The translations under genes were made by a program, and so were the position numbers. Positions 45,530 through 53,599 of a DNA stretch of 64,000 nucleotides are shown in pieces (position 1 is the first letter of the stretch; every line of letters starts with the position of its first letter). The stretch lies in NCBI RefSeq assembly GCF_003583985.1, contig NZ_QXML01000002.1, positions 522,064 through 586,063 on the forward strand. The letters are read 5' to 3'. Source of the DNA: Algoriphagus lacus (GTDB taxonomy: Bacteria; Bacteroidota; Bacteroidia; Cytophagales; Cyclobacteriaceae). Under the pieces are notes generated by a model. That model ran no database searches and was not told where the DNA came from. It saw nothing but the letters and a program-made list of their open reading frames with translations.

Positions 45530-46126
45530 ATGAAAACCAACCTGTTACTGGAGAGTCTGGAAAAGCACATCGTGCTCACGGAGGTGGAAAAGGAGCTGAT
45601 CACTGCCGTTTTGAGGGAGCGAAAAGTGAAAAAGGGGCAGTTTCTCGTTCACGAGGGAGCCGTCTGCCGCTGTACCAACTTTGTGACGGAGGGGAGTCTG
45701 AGGACGTATTTTGTGGATCGGGAAGGGCAGGAGCACATCGTCCAGTTTGCCATCGAGGGGTGGTGGATTTCCGATCTGAACAGTTTTATCCAGCAGGTGC
45801 CGGCTACCTTCAATGTGCAGGCGATCGAAGACAGCGTGGTGATTGAACTGCCCTACGAAGGACTGGAATCACTTTTTGACCAAATCCCCAAACTGGAGCG
45901 CTACTTCCGGGTGATTACCCAACGGGCTTTTGTGGCGTTTCAGCAGCGGGTGGTCCAGAATATCAGCATGAGTGCCGAGGATAGGTATTTGGCTTTCCGG
46001 CAAAAATATCCCCGGATCGAATTGCGCATCCCTCAGAAGTGGGTGGCTTCTTACCTGGGGATTTCAGCGGAGTTTCTCAGCAAAATCAAAAAGCGGCTGA
46101 AGGAAGAGGAAGGGAAAAGGAAGTAG
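45530..46126 (+). CDS. Crp/Fnr-family transcriptional regulator (second)
   Basis: A 198-residue regulator with the cNMP-binding barrel (about 25-115, EGSLRTYFVDREGQEH) and a C-terminal HTH that is short (WVASYLGISAEFLSKIKKRL, about 170-189). It has no cysteine motif for an iron-sulfur cluster and belongs to the abundant Bacteroidota group often found next to oxidoreductase genes. It is transcribed divergently from the flavodoxin/cyclase unit, its likely target. The ATG was preferred over a TTG five codons earlier, which overlaps the dyad. Confidence 0.88.
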   Translation: MKTNLLLESLEKHIVLTEVEKELITAVLRERKVKKGQFLVHEGAVCRCTNFVTEGSLRTYFVDREGQEHIVQFAIEGWWISDLNSFIQQVPATFNVQAIEDSVVIELPYEGLESLFDQIPKLERYFRVITQRAFVAFQQRVVQNISMSAEDRYLAFRQKYPRIELRIPQKWVASYLGISAEFLSKIKKRLKEEEGKRK

Positions 46127-46234
46127 GCAAAGGAAGGATGCTGAAAAGGATCAGATCCAGTCACAAATCCCCGCAAAGACTGCATGAATAGAAGCTCAAA
46201 TCTGCCTGAGGACTGGCAGGTCTGATGACTTGCG

Positions 46235-46708
46235 TTAGCTGGTTTTTTGGCGTTTGAGAAGTAGGTCGATTCTTCGTTTGTTTTCCTGCTGGAGTAGGGA
46301 AGGGTAGAGATTCAGAAACACATTCGGGATCATCATGGTGAGTCCAAAAACGATGCTTATGTTGAAACTCTGAAACAAGGCAAAAGCAGCTACAAAAAGA
46401 AACCCGATCAGGTGGCTGATTTCCGCAAGGGTCATTTGATGGCGGATGGCGCTTAAATCGGTGTTTTTGCTTTCCACCTTGATACTTTGGTTGAAAAAAC
46501 TGAAAAACGTGTTTTTCACGATCCACTTGAACTGCTCAATTCCGATCGCTTTGTTCATTGCCCTGCTTGGGATGAAATTCAGGTGTGACAGTTTTGGGTA
46601 GTACTGGGTTTTCACCAGAATACCATTGCCGATCATTCCGACCATCCACGAAACGATGGAGATGGAAAGTCCAAAGGTGAAGCCTGTCAGGAGGTGATTC
46701 GTAATCAT
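46235..46708 (-). CDS. Small membrane protein, possibly CrtO-like acyltransferase family
   Basis: A 157-residue protein with an N-terminal membrane helix (about 10-32) and two more (about 100-133). Its middle and C-terminal pattern (FKWIVKNTFFSFFN; AEISHLIGFLF; NVFLNLYPSLLQQENKRRI) resembles the group annotated as glycosyl-4,4'-diaponeurosporenoate acyltransferase (CrtO) family, which is broadly used for small membrane proteins with an N-x-YP-x-LLQ-x-x-N-x-x-R end. The biochemical function in this host is uncertain and no carotenoid genes are near. It converges on the Crp/Fnr regulator. Confidence 0.6.
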   Translation of the reverse strand: MITNHLLTGFTFGLSISIVSWMVGMIGNGILVKTQYYPKLSHLNFIPSRAMNKAIGIEQFKWIVKNTFFSFFNQSIKVESKNTDLSAIRHQMTLAEISHLIGFLFVAAFALFQSFNISIVFGLTMMIPNVFLNLYPSLLQQENKRRIDLLLKRQKTS

Positions 46709-47104
46709 AAGTAAGGTGTGGCTAGCGACTAGAAAAGGAATTCACGGGAAGATTCCCAAAAGAGGCGAAATCGATCAGCCCATCGGCGGGCAAGGTGAAA
46801 AGGTGTAGCATGGTAGTTAGAGTGGGAAAAGCCAAGTTTTAATACCCGATTCTAGCTTATTTTTCGGTTTTTTCCCAGAGATATGGGCGATGGCGAATAG
46901 CAAATTTGAAGGGATTGGAGAGTGGGTTTACTCCCGATACCTATCACGGATCCCACCCGGCCCCAATCTGAACTCCAAAGCTTGGAAAGAGAAACTACCC
47001 CTAGAGAAGATGTTTGATTGGATTCCAAATTCAAAAAAGTAAAAGGGTGTGGATACCATCTCCACCGATTGATTCCCTGTTGGAAGTTAGTCAGGGAATC
47101 AATT
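46709..47104. other. Intergenic stretch without a recognisable gene
   Basis: About 400 nt with no credible open frame on either strand. The only structure is the inverted repeat ATTGATTCCCTG / CAGGGAATCAAT at 47068-47103, next to the stop of the acetyltransferase gene; it lacks a T-run, so its role as terminator is doubtful. Confidence 0.5.
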
Positions 47105-47557
47105 TTAATCGAGATTCTTGATGAAGCATACGACTTGTTCCACTTCCCGGAAACCTGCCTTTTTATGGAAATCGATGCTGGCCTGATTGGTCAGGGGAGT
47201 GTCTGAGGCAAATTGCTTCAGTCCCTTTTGGCGAGCCCAGTTTTCCGCCTCACTGATCAGCAGTTTGGCAAGGCCTTTTTTTCGGTAATTGGGTTTCACA
47301 AAAATCCCTTCCAGGTAAGCGGTTGGAGTGGTTTCCGCCCCTTCCACATAGTCCTGACGAATGGAAACATGAAGGAACGCCACGAATTCGGTGTGTTCCT
47401 TGAGAAGGAAGCAAGCTTCGTTTTCCGAGTTGATCAAGCCTAGATAATGCTCAAATTCCTCCTGAAACCTGCAGTCGGTCCACAATTCCACTACCAGCTC
47501 GGTCAGTTCCCTGAGGTTTTCCGACGAAAGTTTTTCGATCGTTAGTTGGGTATTCAT
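47105..47557 (-). CDS. GNAT acetyltransferase, AAC(6')-like
   Basis: A 150-residue single-domain GNAT enzyme. YLEGIFVKPNYRKKGLAKLLI (about 84-103, quoted in part) is motif A with the acetyl-CoA-binding R/K-x-x-G-L-A loop; the order WTDCRF, DYVEGAETTP, ASDTPLTNQASIDFHKKAGF follows the AAC(6')-I aminoglycoside acetyltransferase pattern closely. Whether it acts on aminoglycosides is not shown; many such chromosomal enzymes have other natural substrates. No mobile element is adjacent. Same strand as map, 60 nt downstream. Confidence 0.83.
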   Translation of the reverse strand: MNTQLTIEKLSSENLRELTELVVELWTDCRFQEEFEHYLGLINSENEACFLLKEHTEFVAFLHVSIRQDYVEGAETTPTAYLEGIFVKPNYRKKGLAKLLISEAENWARQKGLKQFASDTPLTNQASIDFHKKAGFREVEQVVCFIKNLD

Positions 47558-47617
47558 TCGTGTCAGGGGTAATGGGTTCTCAGTAACTTCAGTCTAGCCA
47601 AATCCAGGCAATGGAAC

Positions 47618-48382
47618 TTAATTCCAGATGCCGTTCATTTCGGTCAGGATCAGGGGTTTTCCATCGGTCACCACCAAGGTGTGCTCGTGCTGGGCCATAA
47701 ATCCGCCTTTGTCCCCAACCATAGTCCAGCCATCTTCGAGCGTTTCCGCATAGGTGGATGTTGTGGAAATGAAGGTTTCCACTGCAACCACCGAGTTTTT
47801 CCTGAATCGGGTCTGATTGTACCGATCTCTGAAATTGGTGATTTCGGCAGGAGCTTCGTGCAGACTTCGGCCGATTCCATGTCCGCTCAGATTTTTGATC
47901 ACCTTATACCCGCGTTTTTTGGCTTCGGTTTCGATCAGGTGTCCCAAATCCGCCAGGCGAACCCCGCCTTGGATGGAGTAGATGGCTTTGTGGAGGATTT
48001 CCTTGGAGGCATCGATCAGTTTTTGGTGCTGGTGGATGTCCTTGCCGAGGACAAAGGAGTTGCCGTTGTCCGACCAAAAACCGTCCAGTTCGGCGGAAAC
48101 ATCAATGTTGATCAGGTCGCCTTCCTGCAACACCCGGCGGGAGGAAGGGATACCATGGCAAAACTCCCGGTTGACGCTGATGCAGGTCCAACCCGGAAAG
48201 CCATAGGTCAAATAGGGGGCGGATTTTGCGCCAAAGCTGGACAGCAGCGATGCCCCAAACCGATCCAATTCCTGGGTGGTCATGCCCGGCTCGGCATAGC
48301 GGCACATTTCCTTGAGGGTAAAAGCGACGGCCTCACTGGCCTTTTTCATTCCCTGGAGTTCGGATTCTTTGGTAATCGACAT
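47618..48382 (-). CDS. map: Type I methionine aminopeptidase
   Basis: Removes the initiator methionine from nascent proteins; cytoplasmic dinuclear metalloprotease. The 254 residues hold all five metal ligands, Asp94, Asp105, His168, Glu202 and Glu233, and the substrate-binding His76 (FCHGIP). The usual EP after the fourth ligand is ET here (VAVETF), a small departure. It lies away from the ribosomal-protein operon in which Bacteroidota usually keep a map copy, so it may be an additional paralogue; that cannot be tested inside this window. Confidence 0.92.
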   Translation of the reverse strand: MSITKESELQGMKKASEAVAFTLKEMCRYAEPGMTTQELDRFGASLLSSFGAKSAPYLTYGFPGWTCISVNREFCHGIPSSRRVLQEGDLINIDVSAELDGFWSDNGNSFVLGKDIHQHQKLIDASKEILHKAIYSIQGGVRLADLGHLIETEAKKRGYKVIKNLSGHGIGRSLHEAPAEITNFRDRYNQTRFRKNSVVAVETFISTTSTYAETLEDGWTMVGDKGGFMAQHEHTLVVTDGKPLILTEMNGIWN

Positions 48383-48525
48383 GGTAAAAGAGGATGTGGA
48401 GTTGGGAAAAAGTACCTGTTTCTTTCGTACGGTTCAAAGTCGCAAAAGTTGGGGACAGCATGAAATTCTGGAATATCTGTTTTACCAACAGTGCTTGCCA
48501 GTTCGCCTGAATATTCCTTACTAGT

Positions 48526-48951
48526 TTAATCTGTTTTCTTGGCCATTAACCTGTTTGCTACACTTAACTCTAGGTAAACCAGCAATCCGATAATAAGAAT
48601 TTCAACCAGAAAATAGGCTAATCCTAATGGTGTTAAGCTGTTGGAATAAGCATATAGCATGGTCATGATCAACAGACAATACAAAGAATTACTTATACCG
48701 ATTATTCTTAAATAGGGTGTCCAACAGCCTTTCAGAAAAAAGCAACAAGACATCGAATAAACACTGTAAACCAAACCAAATGCTGATAAGTAGGTCAACA
48801 TGTTTGCCGGCATACCCACGTAATCGTGGTAAGGTCTTACTACAAAAAACAAGGAAAATGCGGTCAGTGCAGCACCCAAACCGTCCAGTAGAAAAAGCGA
48901 CTTTGGTTTTCCTGAAAAGTAATCCAGGATGCTTTTGATGGAAATTCCCAT
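48526..48951 (-). CDS. Four-helix membrane protein of unknown function (accessory island)
   Basis: A 141-residue protein with four membrane helices (about 23-39, 47-70, 80-103, 110-132), three closely spaced cysteines (MSCCFFLKGC) and charged ends (AKKTD). No family recognised with certainty. It is the last of a row of unrelated minus-strand genes in the AT-richer stretch 48.4-53.4 kb and probably part of the accessory island. Confidence 0.72.
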   Translation of the reverse strand: MGISIKSILDYFSGKPKSLFLLDGLGAALTAFSLFFVVRPYHDYVGMPANMLTYLSAFGLVYSVYSMSCCFFLKGCWTPYLRIIGISNSLYCLLIMTMLYAYSNSLTPLGLAYFLVEILIIGLLVYLELSVANRLMAKKTD

Positions 48952-49001
48952 TTAATCTTTTCCGTAAAAAATTATTGCAATCGTCTTTTTGAGGTCAACC
49001 G

Positions 49002-49493
49002 TTAATTGTTCTGTTCAGGAGCTGGTTTGTATTGAAATCTTGCACTTTCTTTCCATTCCCCATTGTCTACCGACCTTTCTTCAAGAAAATCTATTTTCCC
49101 ATTGTTCGGTTTCATTGTTACTCTCCACTTAGTTAGATTATCTCCTGTCTGTCGCTGTCCCTCAAAGACAAACCTGTCGTCAATCCATTGTCCTCGTAGA
49201 GTTCTTGAATTACCGCTTCCATATAGTCCATAGTAGATGTAAGCATTTTCCAATTTAGAATAAGAGAAATAGCTAATTGAGTTGTCGGCCTTGTTCTCTT
49301 TTGAGGATGATACACATTGAAGATGATTGCCCTGTATCCAATCGCATATTTCAATATAGGTCAATTCACTTCCGTCAACTGTCCATTTACCTTTAATGAA
49401 GGAAAGTCTTTCTTGCTCAACTGTCAGGTTGTCGCTTTGTCCGAAACAGTTAATGGAAATCAGTATTGTTGCAATTAGGATGTATCGTCTCAT
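49002..49493 (-). CDS. Exported lipocalin-like (DUF1579-type) protein
   Basis: A 163-residue secreted protein. The start is the ATG giving MRRYILIATILISINCFGQ, a signal peptide. The mature part begins LSFIKGKWTVDGSELTYIEICDW and continues with alternating beta strands, a small barrel similar in layout to DUF1579/lipocalin-like domains (G-x-W near the start). Ligand unknown. Low-GC codon use like its neighbours. A short dyad GCCAA-CGC-TTGGC (49526-49538) lies upstream. Confidence 0.7.
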   Translation of the reverse strand: MRRYILIATILISINCFGQSDNLTVEQERLSFIKGKWTVDGSELTYIEICDWIQGNHLQCVSSSKENKADNSISYFSYSKLENAYIYYGLYGSGNSRTLRGQWIDDRFVFEGQRQTGDNLTKWRVTMKPNNGKIDFLEERSVDNGEWKESARFQYKPAPEQNN

Positions 49494-49525
49494 GATTTTT
49501 ATTTTTTTCTGTCCGACCAAGGATT

Positions 49526-49538
49526 GCCAACGCTTGGC
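49526..49538. repeat. Short dyad in an island spacer (GCCAA-CGC-TTGGC)
   Basis: Perfect 5-bp arms with a 3-nt loop in the spacer upstream of the lipocalin-like gene. Comparable small dyads with AACG and TTGGC words occur in the other spacers of the island. Confidence 0.4.
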
Positions 49539-49601
49539 TATGAAGCCTTTCTTTTATCCTTCAAAAAATAATTAACCAAAAGTAATGTTTTAAAGCTGTT
49601 G

Positions 49602-50102
49602 TCAGTGGCTGTCTTTATTGTCTTTTAGTTTATATCCCAATGCTTCAAACCACGCTTTTTGAGGCCTGTTTTTTGGATAACCGTTTTCAGCGCGAAACTT
49701 TTTTCGTTCTTCAGTAAAGTCCCACCACGTTTTACTCGTGTCATTTGTGTTCGCAAAATTCACGATTAATCTAAATTGGTCTTCAACGCAAGGGTCAATC
49801 CAATATCCTTTTTTCTGTTCGAATTCATCGGTGAGTTTAGCGCCGTCTTTTTGCTTTAATTCGTTGAGTGAATAGTAACCTAAAAAAACGAGGTCTTCGG
49901 CAAACTTTATTCCGACTGATGGAACGGTTTGAAATTCTGCTAAGGCATAAATTTCCTTTGCCCGTTCCGGTGTAACGTTAAGCAAAACTTCCAATTCGTC
50001 AGCTGCAAAGTCAAGGACCTTGGCAATTTTGATTTTATGCTTTCTCAAATTGGCTTTTTCAACTTCTGTCAGCGGAAGTTTTATGTTTGTCTTACTTTTC
50101 AT
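49602..50102 (-). CDS. Cdd1-like helix-hairpin-helix protein
   Basis: A 166-residue protein of the pathogenicity-locus Cdd1 family. A tandem helical region (LDFAADELEVLLNVTPERAKEI, about 27-48, in part) is followed by an HhH-like VPSVGIKFAEDLVFLGYYSLNEL (about 60-82) as in DNA-binding proteins, then YWIDPCVEDQFRLIV, a strong family mark, and a KTWWDFTEERKKFR end. The role is unknown despite the family name. ATG was preferred to a TTG three codons upstream. Such genes are frequent cargo on mobile cassettes. Confidence 0.83.
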   Translation of the reverse strand: MKSKTNIKLPLTEVEKANLRKHKIKIAKVLDFAADELEVLLNVTPERAKEIYALAEFQTVPSVGIKFAEDLVFLGYYSLNELKQKDGAKLTDEFEQKKGYWIDPCVEDQFRLIVNFANTNDTSKTWWDFTEERKKFRAENGYPKNRPQKAWFEALGYKLKDNKDSH

Positions 50103-50175
50103 CTTCGGCAAAAGTCAGCGAACGTTTTCGGGCTTGGCGTAGTGGCGGATTTTGGAGCAAAACTGTCAAAACATC

Positions 50176-50195
50176 ATCCCGAAAGCTTTCGGGAT
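50176..50195. repeat. Perfect 20-bp palindrome
   Basis: ATCCCGAAAGCTTTCGGGAT, extendable by a near-match on both sides (CATC / GATG), in the spacer between the S1-repeat and Cdd1-like genes. A related imperfect form (CCTGAAGAATTTCGGGA) occurs at about 39430. Confidence 0.6.
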
Positions 50196-50244
50196 TGATG
50201 CGAGGCAGAATGTTCAATTAACCACTTCACCCTTCATTGAGCCA

Positions 50245-50267
50245 AACGCCTGTTACCAGCTGGCGTT
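50245..50267. repeat. Dyad AACGCC-N11-GGCGTT downstream of the S1-repeat gene
   Basis: Six-bp arms around an 11-nt loop that holds CCAGCTGG. It lies 10 nt past the stop of the S1-repeat gene and could be a recombination-site-like hairpin or a weak terminator; there is no T-run. Confidence 0.4.
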
Positions 50268-50276
50268 CTTGTTTTT

Positions 50277-52829
50277 TCAGACAATCTCATATTCCCCTGT
50301 TGAATGTGAAATTGCTATTACTTCTATTGTTGAACCCAACTTTATATCTTTTTCAGGAACATTTGTCCAGCCTTCTAATTCATCAGAATAGAAGTAACCT
50401 TTTGAGTGGTTTTCTTTTACATATTTCACTTTAATTTTTTCTCCATAATTCGGCTCTTCTGATTGCTCCAAATATTCTGTTCTTATCAATGAAATCGTTT
50501 TACGGTCTTCATTAATTTCAAAAATGTAGAAATGGAAACTCTCTCCAACCGGTAAGTAAAAAGGCAAGTCCTCACTTTCAACAAAGGCAAAATTTGAAAC
50601 TAACTTTCTTAAAATGAACGCCTGAACTGTAAAGCCGTTTTGAGTTAATTCAATTTGTGCTGCATTTTCAAAGTAGCCAATTACTTTTCCTTTTAATGGG
50701 GCGTCATCATCAATTGCAGCAGCCCATTCGTCAAATTGGTGAGTGAATTGTCTTTTGATACTGAATTTTAAACTATTCTTATCAGCATCAAATTCTGATA
50801 CTACGGCTTTTATCTTATCACCTTGTTTGTAGATGTTTTCAAACCTACCAACAGAACCATACCCAATTTCAAACCAATGAATAAAACCAGTATTTGTGCT
50901 TCCTGGATATTTCACCGCAATTCCTTTTTCAGGAACAACTTTGGCAATTTCAACATCAACGACCTTGTTTGAATTGGTATCAAAGTATTCCAATTCAGGA
51001 GTTTTGGAAAGTCGTTTTATCGAAACATCAATTCGCTTTTTGTCTGTATCAATTGCAACGACGATTACTTCAATCTTATCGTCAACTTTAAATTTTGAAG
51101 TGTTGCATTCTTCAGGTTTCCATGAAATTTCTTGCTTAGAAAAGCCACATTCAAGACCTTCTTCAATCTCACAGATTACAGAAAATGCATTAATCTGTTT
51201 GACTGTCACATTTAAAATATCGTGAGGTTGTAGTTTCTTAAAGGTGCTGCTTTCCCATGGGTCAGTTAATTTTTCTAAATAGCCCACGAAGTTGGAAGAA
51301 AAAGAAGAGTATTTATCAATGATTACATTTACTTCTGTTCCTGCTGGAAACTTGGTTGTAAGGTCAAGAAACCTACTCGGTGTCGCTTTAAATTTAGGAA
51401 TGTAAACCCAATGCTTTAATTCAGGTGTTGAAACTTTCAAACCACTTTGTAAACCTTGTTTATCAACCTGAATTTTTTCAACCTTACAAGGGTAAATTTT
51501 ATCTGCATTAAGAACCGCTTCTATGAAGTGTTTAGGGTCGGAAACTGTTCCTTTGTTTGATAGAACTATGTGTTGTTTGTCGCTGTCAAACTCTGCAATG
51601 GTCAAATAAAGCTCATCTTCAACATTAAAAACCTTTCTCGCATCTGAAATTTCAATGTCAGAAAGCAAAGTGTTTGGAAGTTCAAACTTCAATCCAAATG
51701 CGTTTACAACTACAGTTTCTTTTTGAACGCTATCAACGATTGCAGGAACTAAACTTCCATTTGCATTATGGTCTTTGAAACTTTCCCAAGCTAAATATGC
51801 TATTGTTGCTTTATTCGGTCTAAGAGAGTAACATGTAACGATATATTCGTGACCTTCTGCCGAAACACATTTAATTTTCGGGTTCTTATTTATCTGGTCA
51901 AAGCCTTTTGAATGAGTTAGTATTTTGGTAACGGTTGTTGCTCTTTCGTAACCGTTGTTACCTCTCGCCAAAACATAAACAGAGTTGTAGTTCTCTGTTG
52001 CGTAATAATCAGCCCATTTTGTATATGCTGCTGGACCCTGACTTTCCCAAGTTTCGTCTTTTCCAACGAGTATTACTCCGACCTTTAAATTCTTGGAAAT
52101 GTATTTTAGATTGGTTCTTTCGTCAAATTCTCTTGTTGCCAGTTCTTTGAACCAATGAAATAATCCGTTTGCTTCGGTATTATATTCTGAACTTGGCGGT
52201 AAAGTATCTATGAGTTCCCCGTAAAAATGAAATTCGGGTAAAAGAATATTTAGGAAAAGTCCTTTGTCATTTGTTGGGACAAGTGTTTCAAATTCCTTTT
52301 TTGTTTCATCATCAAACTCATTCAGTTTTTTTCGGAATGTTGTAAGGACTTCTTTACGATTATTTCTTAAAATAATGTGAGTTGTAAGCAAGTCAATTGC
52401 TTTTGAAGAGGGCTTATCAAGGTAATCCTTTGCTTTTGCAATTAAGGCAGTTTGGACAAAGTTCAAAGTGGCATTATAAAAATTTAAGTTGTGGTCTTTC
52501 TTGTCGAAACTCAAACAAATGATTGCTTCGCCCTCTTTTAAAATGTTTTGTTGATTTTCAGCAGTTACCCATTCTATTTTACATTTTGGTAAAATCGGAT
52601 TTTCAAAATTCTGATTGTAATCTTGAATGATGCTGTTTATAGTTCCTTGGTATTCTTGCTCTACACTATATTTTCTGACTCCTTTTCCTGCCCAACCGAA
52701 AAAAGAAGCAATATCCGCCAAAACAATTTTTCCTTTGGACCAAACTTCGCCAAGAAGGTAGATGTAACCAAAAGCAATTAGCAAAGGGGTAACACCGAAA
52801 ATCAAAATCATTTTTAGCAACTCATTCAT
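50277..52829 (-). CDS. Membrane-anchored protein with about six S1/OB-type repeats
   Basis: An 850-residue protein of unreported function to my knowledge. Order: one N-terminal membrane helix (about 7-28); a conserved-looking but unrecognised region of about 320 residues (55-350); then about six S1/OB-like beta units near 358-428, 440-520, 532-606, 617-695, 708-785 and 793-850. The third and fourth end in the S1-typical DTDKKRIDVSIKRL and DADKNSLKFSIKR. S1 units bind RNA or single-stranded DNA, so a nucleic-acid-binding protein tethered at the membrane is inferred. The start ATG overlaps the stop of a small CxxC protein (ATGA). AT-rich codon use and an integrase remnant upstream indicate acquired DNA. 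It is not ribosomal protein S1, which has no membrane anchor. Confidence 0.75.
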   Translation of the reverse strand: MNELLKMILIFGVTPLLIAFGYIYLLGEVWSKGKIVLADIASFFGWAGKGVRKYSVEQEYQGTINSIIQDYNQNFENPILPKCKIEWVTAENQQNILKEGEAIICLSFDKKDHNLNFYNATLNFVQTALIAKAKDYLDKPSSKAIDLLTTHIILRNNRKEVLTTFRKKLNEFDDETKKEFETLVPTNDKGLFLNILLPEFHFYGELIDTLPPSSEYNTEANGLFHWFKELATREFDERTNLKYISKNLKVGVILVGKDETWESQGPAAYTKWADYYATENYNSVYVLARGNNGYERATTVTKILTHSKGFDQINKNPKIKCVSAEGHEYIVTCYSLRPNKATIAYLAWESFKDHNANGSLVPAIVDSVQKETVVVNAFGLKFELPNTLLSDIEISDARKVFNVEDELYLTIAEFDSDKQHIVLSNKGTVSDPKHFIEAVLNADKIYPCKVEKIQVDKQGLQSGLKVSTPELKHWVYIPKFKATPSRFLDLTTKFPAGTEVNVIIDKYSSFSSNFVGYLEKLTDPWESSTFKKLQPHDILNVTVKQINAFSVICEIEEGLECGFSKQEISWKPEECNTSKFKVDDKIEVIVVAIDTDKKRIDVSIKRLSKTPELEYFDTNSNKVVDVEIAKVVPEKGIAVKYPGSTNTGFIHWFEIGYGSVGRFENIYKQGDKIKAVVSEFDADKNSLKFSIKRQFTHQFDEWAAAIDDDAPLKGKVIGYFENAAQIELTQNGFTVQAFILRKLVSNFAFVESEDLPFYLPVGESFHFYIFEINEDRKTISLIRTEYLEQSEEPNYGEKIKVKYVKENHSKGYFYSDELEGWTNVPEKDIKLGSTIEVIAISHSTGEYEIV

Positions 52830-53065
52830 TTCTTAATTTCTTTTTTTCGGTTATACTCTTCCACGCAAACAGGACTATCACAGATGAAATCGAAAGTGTT
52901 GGCTTGTCTTGGAATAATTAGCTGAATATTTTCCAATGAAATAACTTTAGAACAAACTTTGCATAGTCTTTCCCCTTTCTCAATCGGCTCCATTTCATTA
53001 ATTGATTGGAGCAACTTTTGCAAGTCCTCCTTAAAAACGGCAGGTATTTTATTTTTTTCTTTCAT
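52826..53065 (-). CDS. Small CxxC zinc-ribbon-like protein coupled to the S1-repeat protein
   Basis: A 79-residue protein with CKVC at residues 36-39 and a second pair C-DSPVC at about 62-67, spaced as in treble-clef or zinc-ribbon knuckles. The N-terminal third is helical and charged. No family recognised. Its TGA overlaps the ATG of the 850-residue S1-repeat gene by 4 nt, so both are made from one transcript and probably act together. It is the first gene downstream of the recombinase remnant. Confidence 0.7.
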   Translation of the reverse strand: MKEKNKIPAVFKEDLQKLLQSINEMEPIEKGERLCKVCSKVISLENIQLIIPRQANTFDFICDSPVCVEEYNRKKEIKK

Positions 53066-53129
53066 TTAAAGTTACATTCTCGTTTATATTAGGTAGTCTG
53101 TCTTTTACGCTTGCTGGAAACGTTTGTGT

Positions 53130-53186
53130 TTGCGAAACCAGTTTCGTAGGGCATGCCTATTTGGACACATTGCGAAACCAGTTTCG
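53130..53186. repeat. Two direct copies of a 17-bp hairpin-forming sequence
   Basis: TTGCGAAACCAGTTTCG occurs at 53130-53146 and 53170-53186, 40 bp apart. Each copy contains CGAAAC-CA-GTTTCG. It lies between the recombinase remnant and the first cargo gene, where an attachment or recombination site would be expected. Confidence 0.6.
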
Positions 53187-53205
53187 GGTAGTTGCGAATT
53201 AGTTC

Positions 53206-53343
53206 TTAATCATCCAAGTCCAATTGGTCCAAGGGGCTTTTGATTTGGTCAAAGCCTTTTGAAGTCACGTGGGTGTAGATCTCGGTTGTTTTGCTGCTCT
53301 CGTCTGAGAATAGCCTCTTGAGCGTTGGAATTTTTCCGGTCAT
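53206..53343 (-). pseudogene. C-terminal remnant of a tyrosine recombinase/integrase
   Basis: A 45-residue open frame ending with SSKTTEIYTHVTSKGFDQIK followed by SPLDQLDL. This is the characteristic C-terminus of Bacteroidota tyrosine recombinases: the catalytic tyrosine is in IYTHV, and the conserved KSPLD tail follows. Residues 1-14 (MTGKIPTLKRLFSD) do not match the expected LLGHS box, and no upstream catalytic Arg/His region exists, so the gene was truncated and joined to unrelated DNA. It marks one edge of the 48.4-53.4 kb island. Confidence 0.8.
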
Positions 53344-53472
53344 TTGGTTTAAAAATCAGGGTTTAAAAATGTGCATCGGGAACCGCCCCGCCTGCGGATT
53401 CAAAATAGAAATTATTTTTTAGTTACTAAAGCTTCAGGGAAGGCTTTCCCAAAAAAAAATCTTTTCTCCGTT

Positions 53473-53577
53473 CCTCGGAATTTGCAATTCCGAGGGCTTG
53501 TGGTAGGATTTTTAATCCGATTCTTCGGATAAGGGAATTGAAAATTCCCAAACAAGGCTCCAGGATTGCAAATCCTG
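53473..53577. repeat. Cluster of four triloop hairpins
   Basis: CCTCGGAATT-TGC-AATTCCGAGG (53473-53495), GGATT-TTT-AATCC (53506-53518), GGGAATT-GAA-AATTCCC (53533-53549) and CAGGATT-GCA-AATCCTG (53561-53577). All have perfect arms and 3-nt loops. Related clusters lie at 61.2 and 63.3 kb. Confidence 0.7.
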
Positions 53578-53599
53578 AAGAGAAGGATGGGTTAGGGTT

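Noticed and set aside
47068..47103. Hairpin as a firm terminator for the GNAT gene
   Set aside because: Good 12-bp stem, but no T-run follows on the minus strand, so it is mentioned only as structure.
48400..53343. Classical integron with attC sites
   Set aside because: No complete integron integrase is present, and the spacer dyads do not fit the RYYYAAC/GTTRRRY attC consensus; only a looser cassette-like reading is kept.
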